From contig JAHBMJ010001149.1 in the NCBI GenBank assembly GCA_018398765.1, positions 4,558-34,967 on the forward strand: DNA of 30,410 nucleotides, in the 5' to 3' direction. Position numbers and translations under genes: made by a program. Shown piece after piece: positions 19,717 through 30,410 of this stretch. The notes beneath the pieces were generated by a model, which was not told where the DNA came from, ran no database searches, and saw only the letters and a program-made list of their open reading frames with translations. Position 1 is the first letter of the stretch; each line of letters starts with the position of its first letter. Origin of the DNA: Chromera velia (lineage: Eukaryota > Sar > Chromeraceae).

Positions 19717-21605
19717 TCACTCGCTCGCTTGCTCGCACGCACACGCAGAAGCACGCACTGAGAGGAGAGGAGACGGACTCCGAGAGAGGGGGACAAGGTG
19801 TGGAGTACGCATGTAAGAAGAAAAGGGCTGACCGTGTTCTGCTCCCCCTTGCACGACAGATGAACTGGAGCTCTGCGAAGCTGTCCTTTTCATTTTCTCT
19901 TCCAACCCTTCAAACTCCCCCAACGTCTCCCGTGCCCATGACAGAACAGAAGCGCCCGTCTTCCCAAGTTCTTCCACAAGGTGGACAGACGCAACCTCTG
20001 CTGCCTGCCCGTCTCGCCTACGGAGGCTGTGCATGTCCGCCAAACGACGGAGAGCCTCTTTCTTCCTCAACGCCATCTCTACCTCCACCATTGCATCTGC
20101 AACCTCTCGCCATTGCCCCTGTCTGAATGCCTCCCCACCCCTTGCACGTGCGACGTCGACAGCCTCACTCAAGGCACAGAACTCCCTCTTTCGTTTGGAA
20201 CACCAGTTTCTCGCCAACCCCACCCCCCTCTCACAGACATCCCTGATGACCTCTGCCTTGTGCTTTCTGGTCAGGCAGAAATCGGTCTGCCTGCCGTCTT
20301 CGAAGGGCATGCCGGGGCCCCCCACGCACTCCTTCTTCAAGGCCGCCAGGGCCCTCTCCAGAGTCCCAACAGAGACCCCCAGCGCCTCCCTCTGCCTCTG
20401 CACTTCATCCAGAGTCGCTGCAGGGGAGTCGAGAAGGGCCGCCAACTGCAGGGCGCCTCCCAAACCTTCTTGGGGGGACACAGAGAGACGGGGTGAGGGA
20501 ACACGTGCCACCGCCCCCTCAGCAGGAGTCCCTCCAGAAGGGGGGTCCTCACTCTTGACCCTCACACCCGTCTCTTCCTCTTCTTCCTCACACACCCCAA
20601 GGGTTGTCAGGACACTCACCAGATCTGTCCAGGAGTCAAAGGGAACCCCGGCAGCCCAAAGAGGGGGCTCGGAGCAGTTGCCGTTGGAGGTCTTTTGCTT
20701 CTCGGAGACAGAAAGGGCCTCAAGTTTTGTGCACACAACCGAGGCACTCATCTCCAACGGAAGCTCCAAAGACACCAAAAAACGCCGAACAGCGCCCCCC
20801 CCCTCAGATCCAAACTCTGCCAAGTCAACCGGAGTGCGTCCAAACTGCAAACAAAATCAAGGGAGAGGATAAATATGCAAAGAAGTGGACAGATAGAGCC
20901 ATCTACCGATTGCTTCGTGCCAGAGAAACAAGAAGGAACGGAACGAGCCGCCAAAGGGATTAATGCAAGCCCACATTTACAGCTAGAAATTTTCCTGCAG
21001 GGACCCATTGTTCGGAAAAGATCGGGCACAATTGCACACTCTGACCTGATCTTCGATCTTCAAATCTGCCCCCCACTCCACCAGAGCCTCTGCCGTCTCC
21101 CTGTGCCCCCCCCTTGCAGCCGCGTGAAGTGCAGTTCTCCCATCCTGCAGACACAAAAAGGGAGCAGAAGCCACAAAATAAGCTGTTCTGCCTGTTTGTG
21201 GGAGCGCCTCTTCTCTGCACACTCGTGCCCCCAGACTAGGAGACGCCCTCGACTTTATCACTGCCGTCTTCCAGTGACTCTGACCTGATCAGCATTCCTG
21301 AAATTCACTTGGGCCCCCTCCGCAAGCAGAGAGCGCACCGCCACCGTCTCCCCTGACGCCGATGCCACGAAGAGGCGACGTTCAGCTGTCTCCTGTGCGC
21401 AGCCCTGCAAGGAACAGATTTTTGTTAAGGACTGTGAGGGAGAGCAGAGAAGACGTGCTTCATGCATGAGAAGCGACCCAGGAACAGTGCCCGATCCAGT
21501 GCCAGAAGAAATGCCAAATGACAACAGACTTTCCTGGTGGGCCTTTCTAACCTTCTCCAACCCACTCACCGAAGCCAGCTCTCCAGAAATGTTCTGTGGT
21601 TCCAT
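19717..21605 (-). CDS. Ankyrin-repeat protein, four exons
   Basis: Exons 21605-21570, 21404-21285, 21144-21046 and 20844-19717, all phase 0; 460 aa if the TGA at 19717 is used. Exon 1 (MEPQNISGELAS) ends at a strong donor GTGAGT. Exon 2 carries a divergent ankyrin repeat (ERRLFVASASGETVAVRSLL). Exon 3 is exactly 33 codons and is one canonical repeat (DGRTALHAAARGGHRETAEA, then LVEWGADLKIEDQ). Exon 4 opens a third repeat (FGRTPVDLAEFG) and continues into a long Glu-rich and helical region, with probable coiled coil in EALRRLADMHSLRRRDGQ and neighbouring segments. Ankyrin repeats mediate protein-protein contact; the partner is unknown. The final ~25 residues are encoded by simple repeats, so the exon may instead end at a donor near SPLLS and continue into exons further downstream. 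Confidence 0.75.
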
Positions 21606-22385
21606 CCTTCCCGCAGCCGCGTCTCCTCAGTCTTGGTCCTCCTGAAGACGAACTTAAATATGATGAGTAAAAAGCCATTTAAGGAGAGAAAGATTAAATA
21701 ATGAGGACCCTAAACCCAACAGAGACCGACGCTTAAATATGATGCACGAGACCGACTGACTCACTTCTGAGGAACGACGGCAGCTTCAGACTCCCCTGAA
21801 ACCCCCGTCCATCAAAGTCTATATAGTGATTCAGAGATGATTCAAGTCTGCATGGTGGATGCATGCATGGGAGTTCATGCAATGTTGGCGCATGTACGCT
21901 GCCACGCAAACGCGCGCAGCGTGCGCGCATTTCGTGCGAACGTAAACCACTGCGAGCATATACTGCGACTCAGCATATTTTTCTTTTCTGTGTGCATGTT
22001 CATGATGACTTCAGACAACGGTTGTATACATATATACATATGCTCTGAACGTGTGCACATCATCATGAGCACGTGCATCAAAAGACTGACTGCCTTTTAA
22101 GATTCATCAATCATCTGCTGCAAATGGTTGAGAGAATTCATTGAAAAACTTTGAACATCTCGGCATCAGCTGAACAACCCGTGAGCAACACCTTTAATAG
22201 CAACACCTGAATGGTTTATATAAAGAACTCAGACATGTATATAGTCCATGAGGTGCGTGCTAACTTCAATATGCTGTTCTGACTCATCTACGACACTGTA
22301 GGCACCTGTGACAGTGTGGCTCTCACTTCAGCTGAAAGGACCTGCTTCTTTGTGGAAGAAAATGCGGTATCTTATTTTACGCATA
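21606..22385. other. Intergenic DNA, no gene seen
   Basis: Upstream flank of the ankyrin gene. Contains GCATGCATG near 21858, an alternating GCGCGCAGCGTGCGCGC block near 21910, and AT-rich sequence afterwards. Probably includes the ankyrin gene promoter. No open frame with recognisable motifs. Confidence 0.5.
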
Positions 22386-22801
22386 TACCAAGACCAACTC
22401 AATTTGGCAAACCCATACAGCCAATTACGATTATGATTGCAAGTATGAAAAATATTTTTATCGTGCAAACAGTTTTTTGAGACTTGTAAAATGTTTTTGA
22501 TAATATTCGTGAAGTTTGTACAAATTTTCAAGTTCATACGTGCGACCAATTATGTTTGCAAAAAATATGAAAATTCAAAGTCGGGACTCAATTTTTTTAG
22601 TTTCCGGGGCCACCCAACTTTAAATTTTCATATTTTTGGCAAACATAATTGGTCGCGCGTACAAACTTAAAAATTTGCACAGACTTCACGAATATTATCA
22701 AAAACATGTTACAAGTCTCAAAAGACTGTTTACACAATAAAAATATTTTTTATATTTTGCAATCACAATCGTAATCGTGCCAAATTAAGTTGGTCTTGGT
22801 A
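22386..22801. mobile_element. 416-bp fold-back element (MITE-like) with TA flanks
   Basis: Left arm begins TACCAAGACCAACTCAATTT and the right arm ends with its near-exact complement AAATTAAGTTGGTCTTGGTA. Homology continues inward for nearly 200 bases per arm (for example TTTTTGATAATATTCGTGAAG and GACCAATTATGTTTGC are present in both) with roughly one mismatch in ten by eye, leaving a short centre around 22585-22610. TA dinucleotides flank both ends (22384-22385 and 22802-22803), as expected for a Tc1/mariner-type target duplication. There is no coding capacity, so it would depend on a transposase elsewhere. Confidence 0.85.
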
Positions 22802-22861
22802 TACTTCTTTCCTTTCGAGGATTGAAGTCCCTGTTCTGGTTCACCTTCTTCATGTGCTGGG

Positions 22862-23386
22862 TTGAGATGTCTCTTTGCCGTTGCGTCTGGTCTCCCACGG
22901 AGTACATCACGCAATATCCAACAAGTTGGTGGGCTCGCAAACGTTCTGGCGCCTCTTTTGGGTGCACACAGGACAACCACAAACATCGAAAGGCTCTGTT
23001 ACACCCCAGTCAGAAGGAGTATGTTAGAGTGGGCTTCCGTCCTTCCACTCTTTTCTTCTGAAATTATGCTGGAAAGTTTGGCTGCCAGCAGCCAGATAGC
23101 TGTTATTGCCGACATCACACAAAAGGACCCCTTCACGTTGCCTGATAATTCCTTTATTAGTCGGGAGTGGGGAGAGAGGGAATTGGCTCAGCATGCAAAC
23201 CTGCAGGCCTTGCTGAGGAGGTTTGTAAAGGCCCAGGAGATCGAAGAACTTATAAAAGTCCTTTTGATCACCATGGGTGCAAACCGAAGACATTTGACCA
23301 GAAGTGTCGTTCCAGAGGCCCTTTGGAAAATGCTCCTCACAGGGAGTGAGCGAGCCCTCGGTGTAATAAAATTTGTGGTTCTCTAG
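22862..23386 (+). CDS. Hypothetical open reading frame, 174 codons
   Basis: An open frame with plausible helical segments (NLQALLRRFVKAQEIEELIK and VVPEALWKMLLTGS) just right of the fold-back element and upstream of the TSP1 exon on the same strand. I recognise no family and see no convincing splice link to the TSP1 exon. It may be chance or part of an unidentified gene. Confidence 0.25.
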   Translation: MRCLFAVASGLPRSTSRNIQQVGGLANVLAPLLGAHRTTTNIERLCYTPVRRSMLEWASVLPLFSSEIMLESLAASSQIAVIADITQKDPFTLPDNSFISREWGERELAQHANLQALLRRFVKAQEIEELIKVLLITMGANRRHLTRSVVPEALWKMLLTGSERALGVIKFVVL

Positions 23387-23602
23387 GCGGTTTTTCAACT
23401 AGCAGCTAAAGCGGAAGTGAGATTTGGGTTGGGCGACGGTCAACCTACAGCTTTCTCTCGCTTCTCCAAACTCTCTCCCCAAATGCAGGATGTCTTGGTA
23501 TTAGGCTGTCCCGGCCAGTTCCCCCCTTCATTTCCCTATAACCCCTCAGTAAGAAACGATATTGCCTGTCTGTCTGTCTAGAAACATATATTCTGTCTGC
23601 AG

Positions 23603-23773
23603 CTGTGGACTGTGAGATGTCCGTATGCAGTGACTGGGGCGAGTGCAGCGCAACCTGCGGGGTCGGAACGTGGGACCGCAGCCAGACAGTCACTGTCTTG
23701 CCTGCCCACGGAGGGAAGGGCTGCAGCACAATCCTCTCTCAAATGTCTCCGTACAAGGGCTTCAGACCCTGCC
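23603..23773 (+). CDS. Thrombospondin type-1 (TSP1) domain exon
   Basis: Flanked by acceptor CTGTCTGCAG and donor GTCAGT. The exon is 171 bases with phase 1 at both ends, so it encodes one whole TSP1 repeat: VDCEMSVCSDWGECSATCG, then TWDRSQTVTVLPAHGGKGC and a closing PC. TSP1 modules occur in secreted or surface adhesive proteins, where they bind glycans or other proteins; in alveolates they are common in surface and micronemal-type proteins. The first conserved Trp (WS.W) is replaced by Cys, giving an odd extra Cys. No signal peptide or membrane anchor exon was found in the window, so the gene is incomplete or decayed here. Confidence 0.75.
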
Positions 23774-23973
23774 GTCAGTTTTTCTTTCTTTTCTTTCCAG
23801 AGAGAAAAGCAAGAACGAAAGAAGAAAGAAGAGTGTACACCGACGTTGGATTTCCGTGCAGATTTTTCTACGTGAAAGCCTGAGAGCCTACCCGCACTTA
23901 AGCAGAATTATGTAAATAGTTAAAACTCTTTTCCGACGCATAAAACAAGACATAAAAGTAATGTTGCTTGCAG

Positions 23974-24008
23974 CGATCGACTGCCGTCTGGGTGAGTGGT
24001 CTGACTGA
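23974..24008 (+). pseudogene. Start of a second TSP1 repeat, truncated
   Basis: After acceptor TTGCTTGCAG the sequence joins in phase to the previous exon and reads P-IDCRLGEWSD and then TGA, where TSP1 repeats normally continue W(S). Either the repeat is broken by this stop, or an 18-base microexon ends at the strong internal donor GTGAGT (23992). The rest of a TSP1 repeat is not found directly downstream, where CTGT repeats begin. Confidence 0.45.
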
Positions 24009-24024
24009 AGTGAAGAAAAGACGA

Positions 24025-24028
24025 TATA

Positions 24029-24064
<36 letters not shown>

Positions 24065-25020
24065 GAAGAAAAAGAAGGAGAAGAAGAAGAAACATATAGT
24101 CTGTCTATCTGTCTGTCTGTCTGTCTGTCTGTCACCATGCTTCTAACGACATGATCCCCCACCGAGCTTCCACGTATAACCAAGAGTATCAAAACCCGTC
24201 CCCTTCAGAACAGGAATCCTGAGAGAGAGAAGAGGTTCTGGAGAAGGTTTTTGGCCCCACCAGCACCGTCGCTCTTTTAGTATGGGACTTTGAGAGTTTT
24301 GTTACCGCCGAAAGAGTCGTTCTGCAAGATACAAAGACACAGCATCAGAAGAATCCCCCTCTGCAGGGGCGCCCCCCCACCCCCCCCCTTTGTCTAAAGA
24401 CCATGACGGTGCCGGTCCCCGCGTGCAGTTCTGTTTCTTTTTTTCTTTTTTTGTTTTTTGAATTTTTTTGTCTTGTCTTCTTTTCTTCTCTTTCTTGTCT
24501 TGAGTGGAAGCAGCAGAGGAGTAGCGTGTGAAACCAGTGATCACGTGAAAGTTTGTCGGGAGGTGGAGAGGCAAGGGGTGCTTAACTCTTACCTTTCGGG
24601 CCCCCTACCCACGTTGTTTGATTGTTTGTGCTGTTCTTTTGTCTTTGTTCTTTATTTCTTTTTGTCTGTAACACACAGTTGTGTTCACAAAGAAAAGGAG
24701 GGAGAAGAAGAAGAAACATATAGTCTGTCTGTCTGTCTGTCGGGAGGTAGAGAGGTAAGGGGCGCTTAACTCTCACCTTTCAGGCCCCCTGCCCACGCTG
24801 TTTGATTGTTGGTGCTGTTCTTTTATCTTTGTTCTTTGTTTCTTTTTGTCTGTGGTGTTTATGAAGAAAAAGAGGGAGAAGAAGAAGAAACATATACTCT
24901 GTCTGTCGAAAAGAAGATATAGTCTGTCTGTCTGTGTTCATGAAGAAAAGGAGGGAAAGAAGCCATACAGTCTGTCTGTCTGTCTGTCTGTCTATCTGTC
25001 TATCTGTCTGTCTGTCTGAC
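24025..25020 (+). repeat. CTGT-rich satellite region with a tandem ~185-bp duplication
   Basis: Multiple (CTGT)n tracts (24029-24064, 24099-24132, 24724-24740, 24970-25018), several following a GAAGAAGAAACATATAGTCTG-like block. A larger unit starting GTCGGGAGGT at 24554 is repeated at 24739 (period about 185), including CTTAACTCT(T/C)ACCTTTC and TGTTTGATTGTT. No coding frame is supported inside. Confidence 0.85.
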
Positions 25021-25037
25021 TCTCCATCTGTCTGCAG

Positions 25038-25094
25038 CCTGAACTTCAAGGTGCGGCGCGTCGGAAGACAGAGCACAAGGCTCACGTTGTCAGG
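25038..25094 (+). CDS. Possible short exon after the CTGT repeats
   Basis: Acceptor CATCTGTCTGCAG and donor GTAAAT bracket 57 bases. One frame reads LNFKVRRVGRQSTRLTLS, which could be part of a TSP1-like module (G.Q.R.R) but lacks diagnostic Trp and Cys, so the assignment is weak. Confidence 0.2.
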
Positions 25095-25099
25095 GTAAA

Positions 25100-26266
25100 T
25101 CTAGTTCTAGCTTGATTGATGCCTTTTACAGAGGAAAATCTGGCAAATTCACGACAACATTTCATGCCTTTCATCTCGCATTTAAATTTCAGAGACTGCC
25201 TTTTTTTTCTCTCTAAACATTCCGCTCTTATCAAAACTGTCAACTTTCAGTCAAGACAATGCGTTCTCTTTCTTCTTCTTCCTCCTCTTCATTCTCTTCT
25301 TTTGCGTCTTCTCACCGAGGAGATCCACAGAAAGTTTGAAAGAGAAAGCTCCCGAAGAGCTTGGAGAAGAAGATAGTCATGGTCGAAATCCGAGTGCCAG
25401 TGACCCGGCCTCTTCTTCACTGCTGAGGCCATGGAGGCGATGACCCAGAGGAAGATCCCGCGAACATACTGGTTTTTGACCCAAAAATCAAGCTTTTTGA
25501 AAGATTGGTGTAATATATTGAAAAATTGATACTTCAAACGTGTTAGGCACCCTCCTAACCTTACCTGACAAGTCATTAAAAACTGTATACACCATATATA
25601 TATCTTTTTAGAAAGTTTACTGATGAAGTGAATTATTACTAAACTGATTTTAAGATATCTAAGTTAATTAATTGGATTTATACTTTTTGTAGATTTAATA
25701 TTTTAGATACCTTGATTGATGTCAATAGAACTACTAGATCAATAAGATGGTAAAATTAGAATTTAGAATAAAGATTGACTTGACTATCGCATGATACGTT
25801 ATCATCATCTTTCCCCATCGCCGTTAGTCTACTAGGCTATGAATAGCTAGATGAATCATGAATATGTGTCTGTCTTAGACTGTCTAGTATTCAGCGGTAA
25901 CGTATGAAGCATTTCGGTTCATACTTCAATTTACAATAGCAATTCACTTTTAACTTTGTCAGTTACTTTGACACTTTGATTTATGCTTAATTCAATCAGG
26001 ATGACTATCTGTTGTCCTTTAATTATATTTTGTCTTTATATTTTCTGGAATCTAGTCTGGACTCTGGAATCGATCAACATGCATACAGCAGAACCTCTAT
26101 CGTTCTCTTTCGCTCAATAATTTATACTTAAGTTTGTATACAACGCCTTAGACAACGCCTATTTGTCGACTAGTTTCTTAACTGACTCGTGACACATATA
26201 AATTTTTCTACCCATTTTTATTTTAATAATACTATTTGTTTTTGTGAAGTTGAGCAAGCGTGCGTG
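25100..26266. other. AT-rich region left of the retrotransposon, no gene seen
   Basis: No recognisable gene. A pyrimidine-rich stretch at 25262-25310 precedes a short open + strand frame (STESLKEKAPEELGEEDS) that might be a terminal exon, but with no support. The 5' LTR of the downstream copia-like element should lie in the right part of this interval; with only one LTR inside the window I cannot delimit it. Confidence 0.4.
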
Positions 26267-26277
26267 CGATCGGGAGA

Positions 26278-26317
26278 CGGCGCGCGCCGGGACCAACATG
26301 CCCTGGCCGGGCCCGGG
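26278..26317. other. GC-rich palindromic block
   Basis: A perfect 12-base palindrome CGGCGCGCGCCG (26278-26289) and a perfect 10-base palindrome CCGGGCCCGG (26307-26316) sit within about 40 bases of very GC-rich DNA surrounded by AT-rich sequence, about 250 bases upstream of gag. Confidence 0.7.
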
Positions 26318-26400
26318 ACGCACGGCTCACGCGGATCCATGTTGTAGAGTCGAATCAATTGCATCCGATTGATCATTTAAGATTGACTGACCTTTACACA

Positions 26401-26431
26401 GAAGTCGGAATCAGCCGATCATTCCGACTTC
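26401..26431 (+). other. Perfect 11-bp stem-loop in the element leader
   Basis: GAAGTCGGAAT and ATTCCGACTTC are exact reverse complements separated by the nine-base loop CAGCCGATC. It lies about 135 bases upstream of the gag ATG, where LTR-element RNAs often carry dimerisation or packaging structures (inference). Confidence 0.75.
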
Positions 26432-26565
26432 CTTGACTGACAGACTTTCCTATGAAGTAGATGTCCCTTCCCTGATCGTAGCCTAAGCCTCCTATATTCT
26501 ACATTTGCTGCCCCCAGGCGCGCACGGTCCGTCGGATTTCCTTTTCTCTTCCGTCGATTCCAGAA

Positions 26566-27633
26566 ATGTCGTCTCCTTCGGCTTCTGCGTTGTCTGGTCT
26601 TGGTCGCTTCGACCATACTCCAGAGGAGCCGAAGTATGTCATCCCCAAGGTTGAGTGGGTGACTGCTATCCAGAACAGGGCTGAAATGAAGACATGGGCC
26701 ATTGCCTTTGGCCGGAACGCCAAACTCCACCTGTTAGAGAAGGCGATTCCAGATAAGGAAACGAGGATTGCGGCTTGGTCTGCGGCTCTCCACACAGGAG
26801 CTTCGAAGGGAAAGTTTCACAAGATGACCCACGACTTAGACAAGCTGGAACACAAGGGTTTCGAAGGACCAGAACTCTTTGAAAAGATAAAGAGTGAGTA
26901 TGGAAAGGAGTAGGCGATAGAGACGCAGGAGAAGAAGGAAAAGTTTTACGCCCTTGAGAGACGCGAAGGTGAGGAGCTGATCGATGCTTCTGACCAGATC
27001 GATGGGCAGATCCTCTCCTGCAAGAAGGCTGGCTACGTTCCCCCCGAACCCGAGAAGAAGGAGGTTCTGGAGAACCTCATGACCGACGATGAGTTCGAAG
27101 GAGTCGTCACCGCCGCTGCCCTCGCCCAGATCGTGATTTCTGCAATTGAGCAGAACTTCAAGGCGGCAGAGGCGGAGGGCAAACCCGTCTCCCCCGAGGA
27201 TGAGGATTCCAAGTTCGACTACGACAACCTCTTCTATGCCCTTCTGCGAAAGATCGCCCGCAATGTTGGGTTGATGCAGAAGCTCCGTGCCATCAGACGG
27301 AGGAAGGTGAGAGGCAGGGGGAGAAGGAGACAGCCTCGCGAGGATAGAGAGGTCGCCAACTCTACTCAGGACCGCAAGCCCCAGCAGCTCCGCAGCAGAA
27401 GCCAGTCCAGACAGCCTGAGTCCCGCAGCGAGTCCAGCAGCGGGAAGGCCCCTAGGTGCAAGGACTGTGGGTACACTCTCCCGCATAGAGGCGAGGACAA
27501 CAAGTGCCCCACTGTCGGCGCCACGTGCAAGGAGTGCGGAGAGAAGGATCACTTCGCTTCCATCTGCCCTGACAAGAAGAAGGATAGGAAGAAAGGGGGC
27601 AAGGGGGGCAAGGGGCAGAAGAAGGGTTTCTGA
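26566..27633 (+). pseudogene. Gag-like polyprotein with CCHC zinc knuckle, one in-frame TAG
   Basis: 355 codons in one frame, ATG to TGA, interrupted once by TAG at 26911. The N-terminal part (VIPKVEWVTAIQNRAEMKTW) is helical and capsid-like. The region around 27300-27440 is Arg/Ser/Gln-rich and RNA-binding in character. The CCHC knuckle CKECGEKDHFASIC lies at about residues 321-334, preceded by another Cys-rich segment (CKDCGYTL...NKC), and the tail is Lys/Gly-rich. The same frame continues cleanly past the TAG, so it is a point lesion or a recoded codon rather than a frameshift. Gag forms the particle that packages element RNA. Confidence 0.75.
27624..27630 (+). promoter_or_regulatory. -1 programmed ribosomal frameshift heptamer G_GGT_TTC
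   Basis: In the gag frame the codons are AAG GGT TTC TGA. The last G plus GGT TTC forms X_XXY_YYZ with X=G, Y=T, Z=C, directly before the gag stop. A -1 slip reads GGG TTT CTG ACC ATG, which is exactly the frame of the pol open frame starting at 27636. This is how many retroelements control the Gag:Pol ratio. A downstream stimulatory structure was not worked out. Confidence 0.65.
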
Positions 27634-27635
27634 CC

Positions 27636-30410
<2,775 letters not shown>

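Noticed and set aside
23974-24008. Reassignment of TGA to Trp in the nuclear code
   Set aside because: TGA sits at Trp-like places in the TSP1 stub, the LINE relic and pol, but the calpain and gag appear to end at TGA, and host genes use TGG for Trp; decay or splicing explains the cases more simply.
25289-25576. - strand 95-codon open frame
   Set aside because: Starts in repeat-poor AT-rich DNA, no motif, and the complementary strand has an equally plausible short frame.

Overview
This window looks like nuclear DNA of a protist, most likely an alveolate alga of the chromerid type (inference). The evidence is spliced genes with GT..AG introns, microsatellite-packed introns, AT-rich intergenic islands, a thrombospondin-type-1 exon, a calpain with duplicated N-terminal modules, and a decayed LTR retrotransposon. 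No operons, prokaryotic RBSs, CRISPR arrays, rRNA or tRNA genes were recognised. Two places contain N bases (1016 and 11004-11005), both beside homopolymers, so this is draft assembly.

Layout. 1-2453 (+): 3' part of a five-exon (in window) SMP-30/gluconolactonase-like gene. 2454-5600: AT-rich repeat zone with a LINE tail, a 65-bp tandem repeat, an inverted-repeat element, a reverse-transcriptase-like relic and a TGCACC cluster. 5603-6634 (-): intronless orphan gene, head-to-head with the RING-CH (MARCH-like) gene at 7478-9295 (+) across an ~840-bp shared upstream region. 9296-11650: untranslated or T-rich DNA, then an AT-rich island with a second LINE tail in inverse orientation. 11970-14371 (-): two-exon calpain-like protease with complete Cys/His/Asn triad and a C-terminal CaaX-type end. 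14372-16399: no confident gene. 16400-18558 (-): long low-complexity exon of a probable nuclear protein. 19717-21605 (-): four-exon ankyrin-repeat protein. 21606-22385: no gene. 22386-22801: near-perfect fold-back element. 22802-25100 (+): TSP1 exon(s) among CTGT-rich repeats. 25100-26240: AT-rich, no gene seen. 26267-30410 (+): 5' half of a copia-like retrotransposon (leader, gag, integrase, start of the RT linker), running off the right edge.

The host genes share no obvious pathway; each is a separate eukaryotic transcription unit. The most informative observations are: (i) a canonical -1 frameshift heptamer abutting the gag stop codon, which leads exactly into the pol frame; (ii) pol and gag kept open in frame except for isolated stop codons, nearly all explicable as TGG to TAG/TGA changes; (iii) a calpain ending in CVVQ; (iv) a 416-bp fold-back element flanked by TA; and (v) intronic repeats that supply a splice acceptor in the TSP1 region. 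All gene models are read from sequence logic (splice motifs, reading phase, motif conservation) and have not been checked against transcripts or databases.
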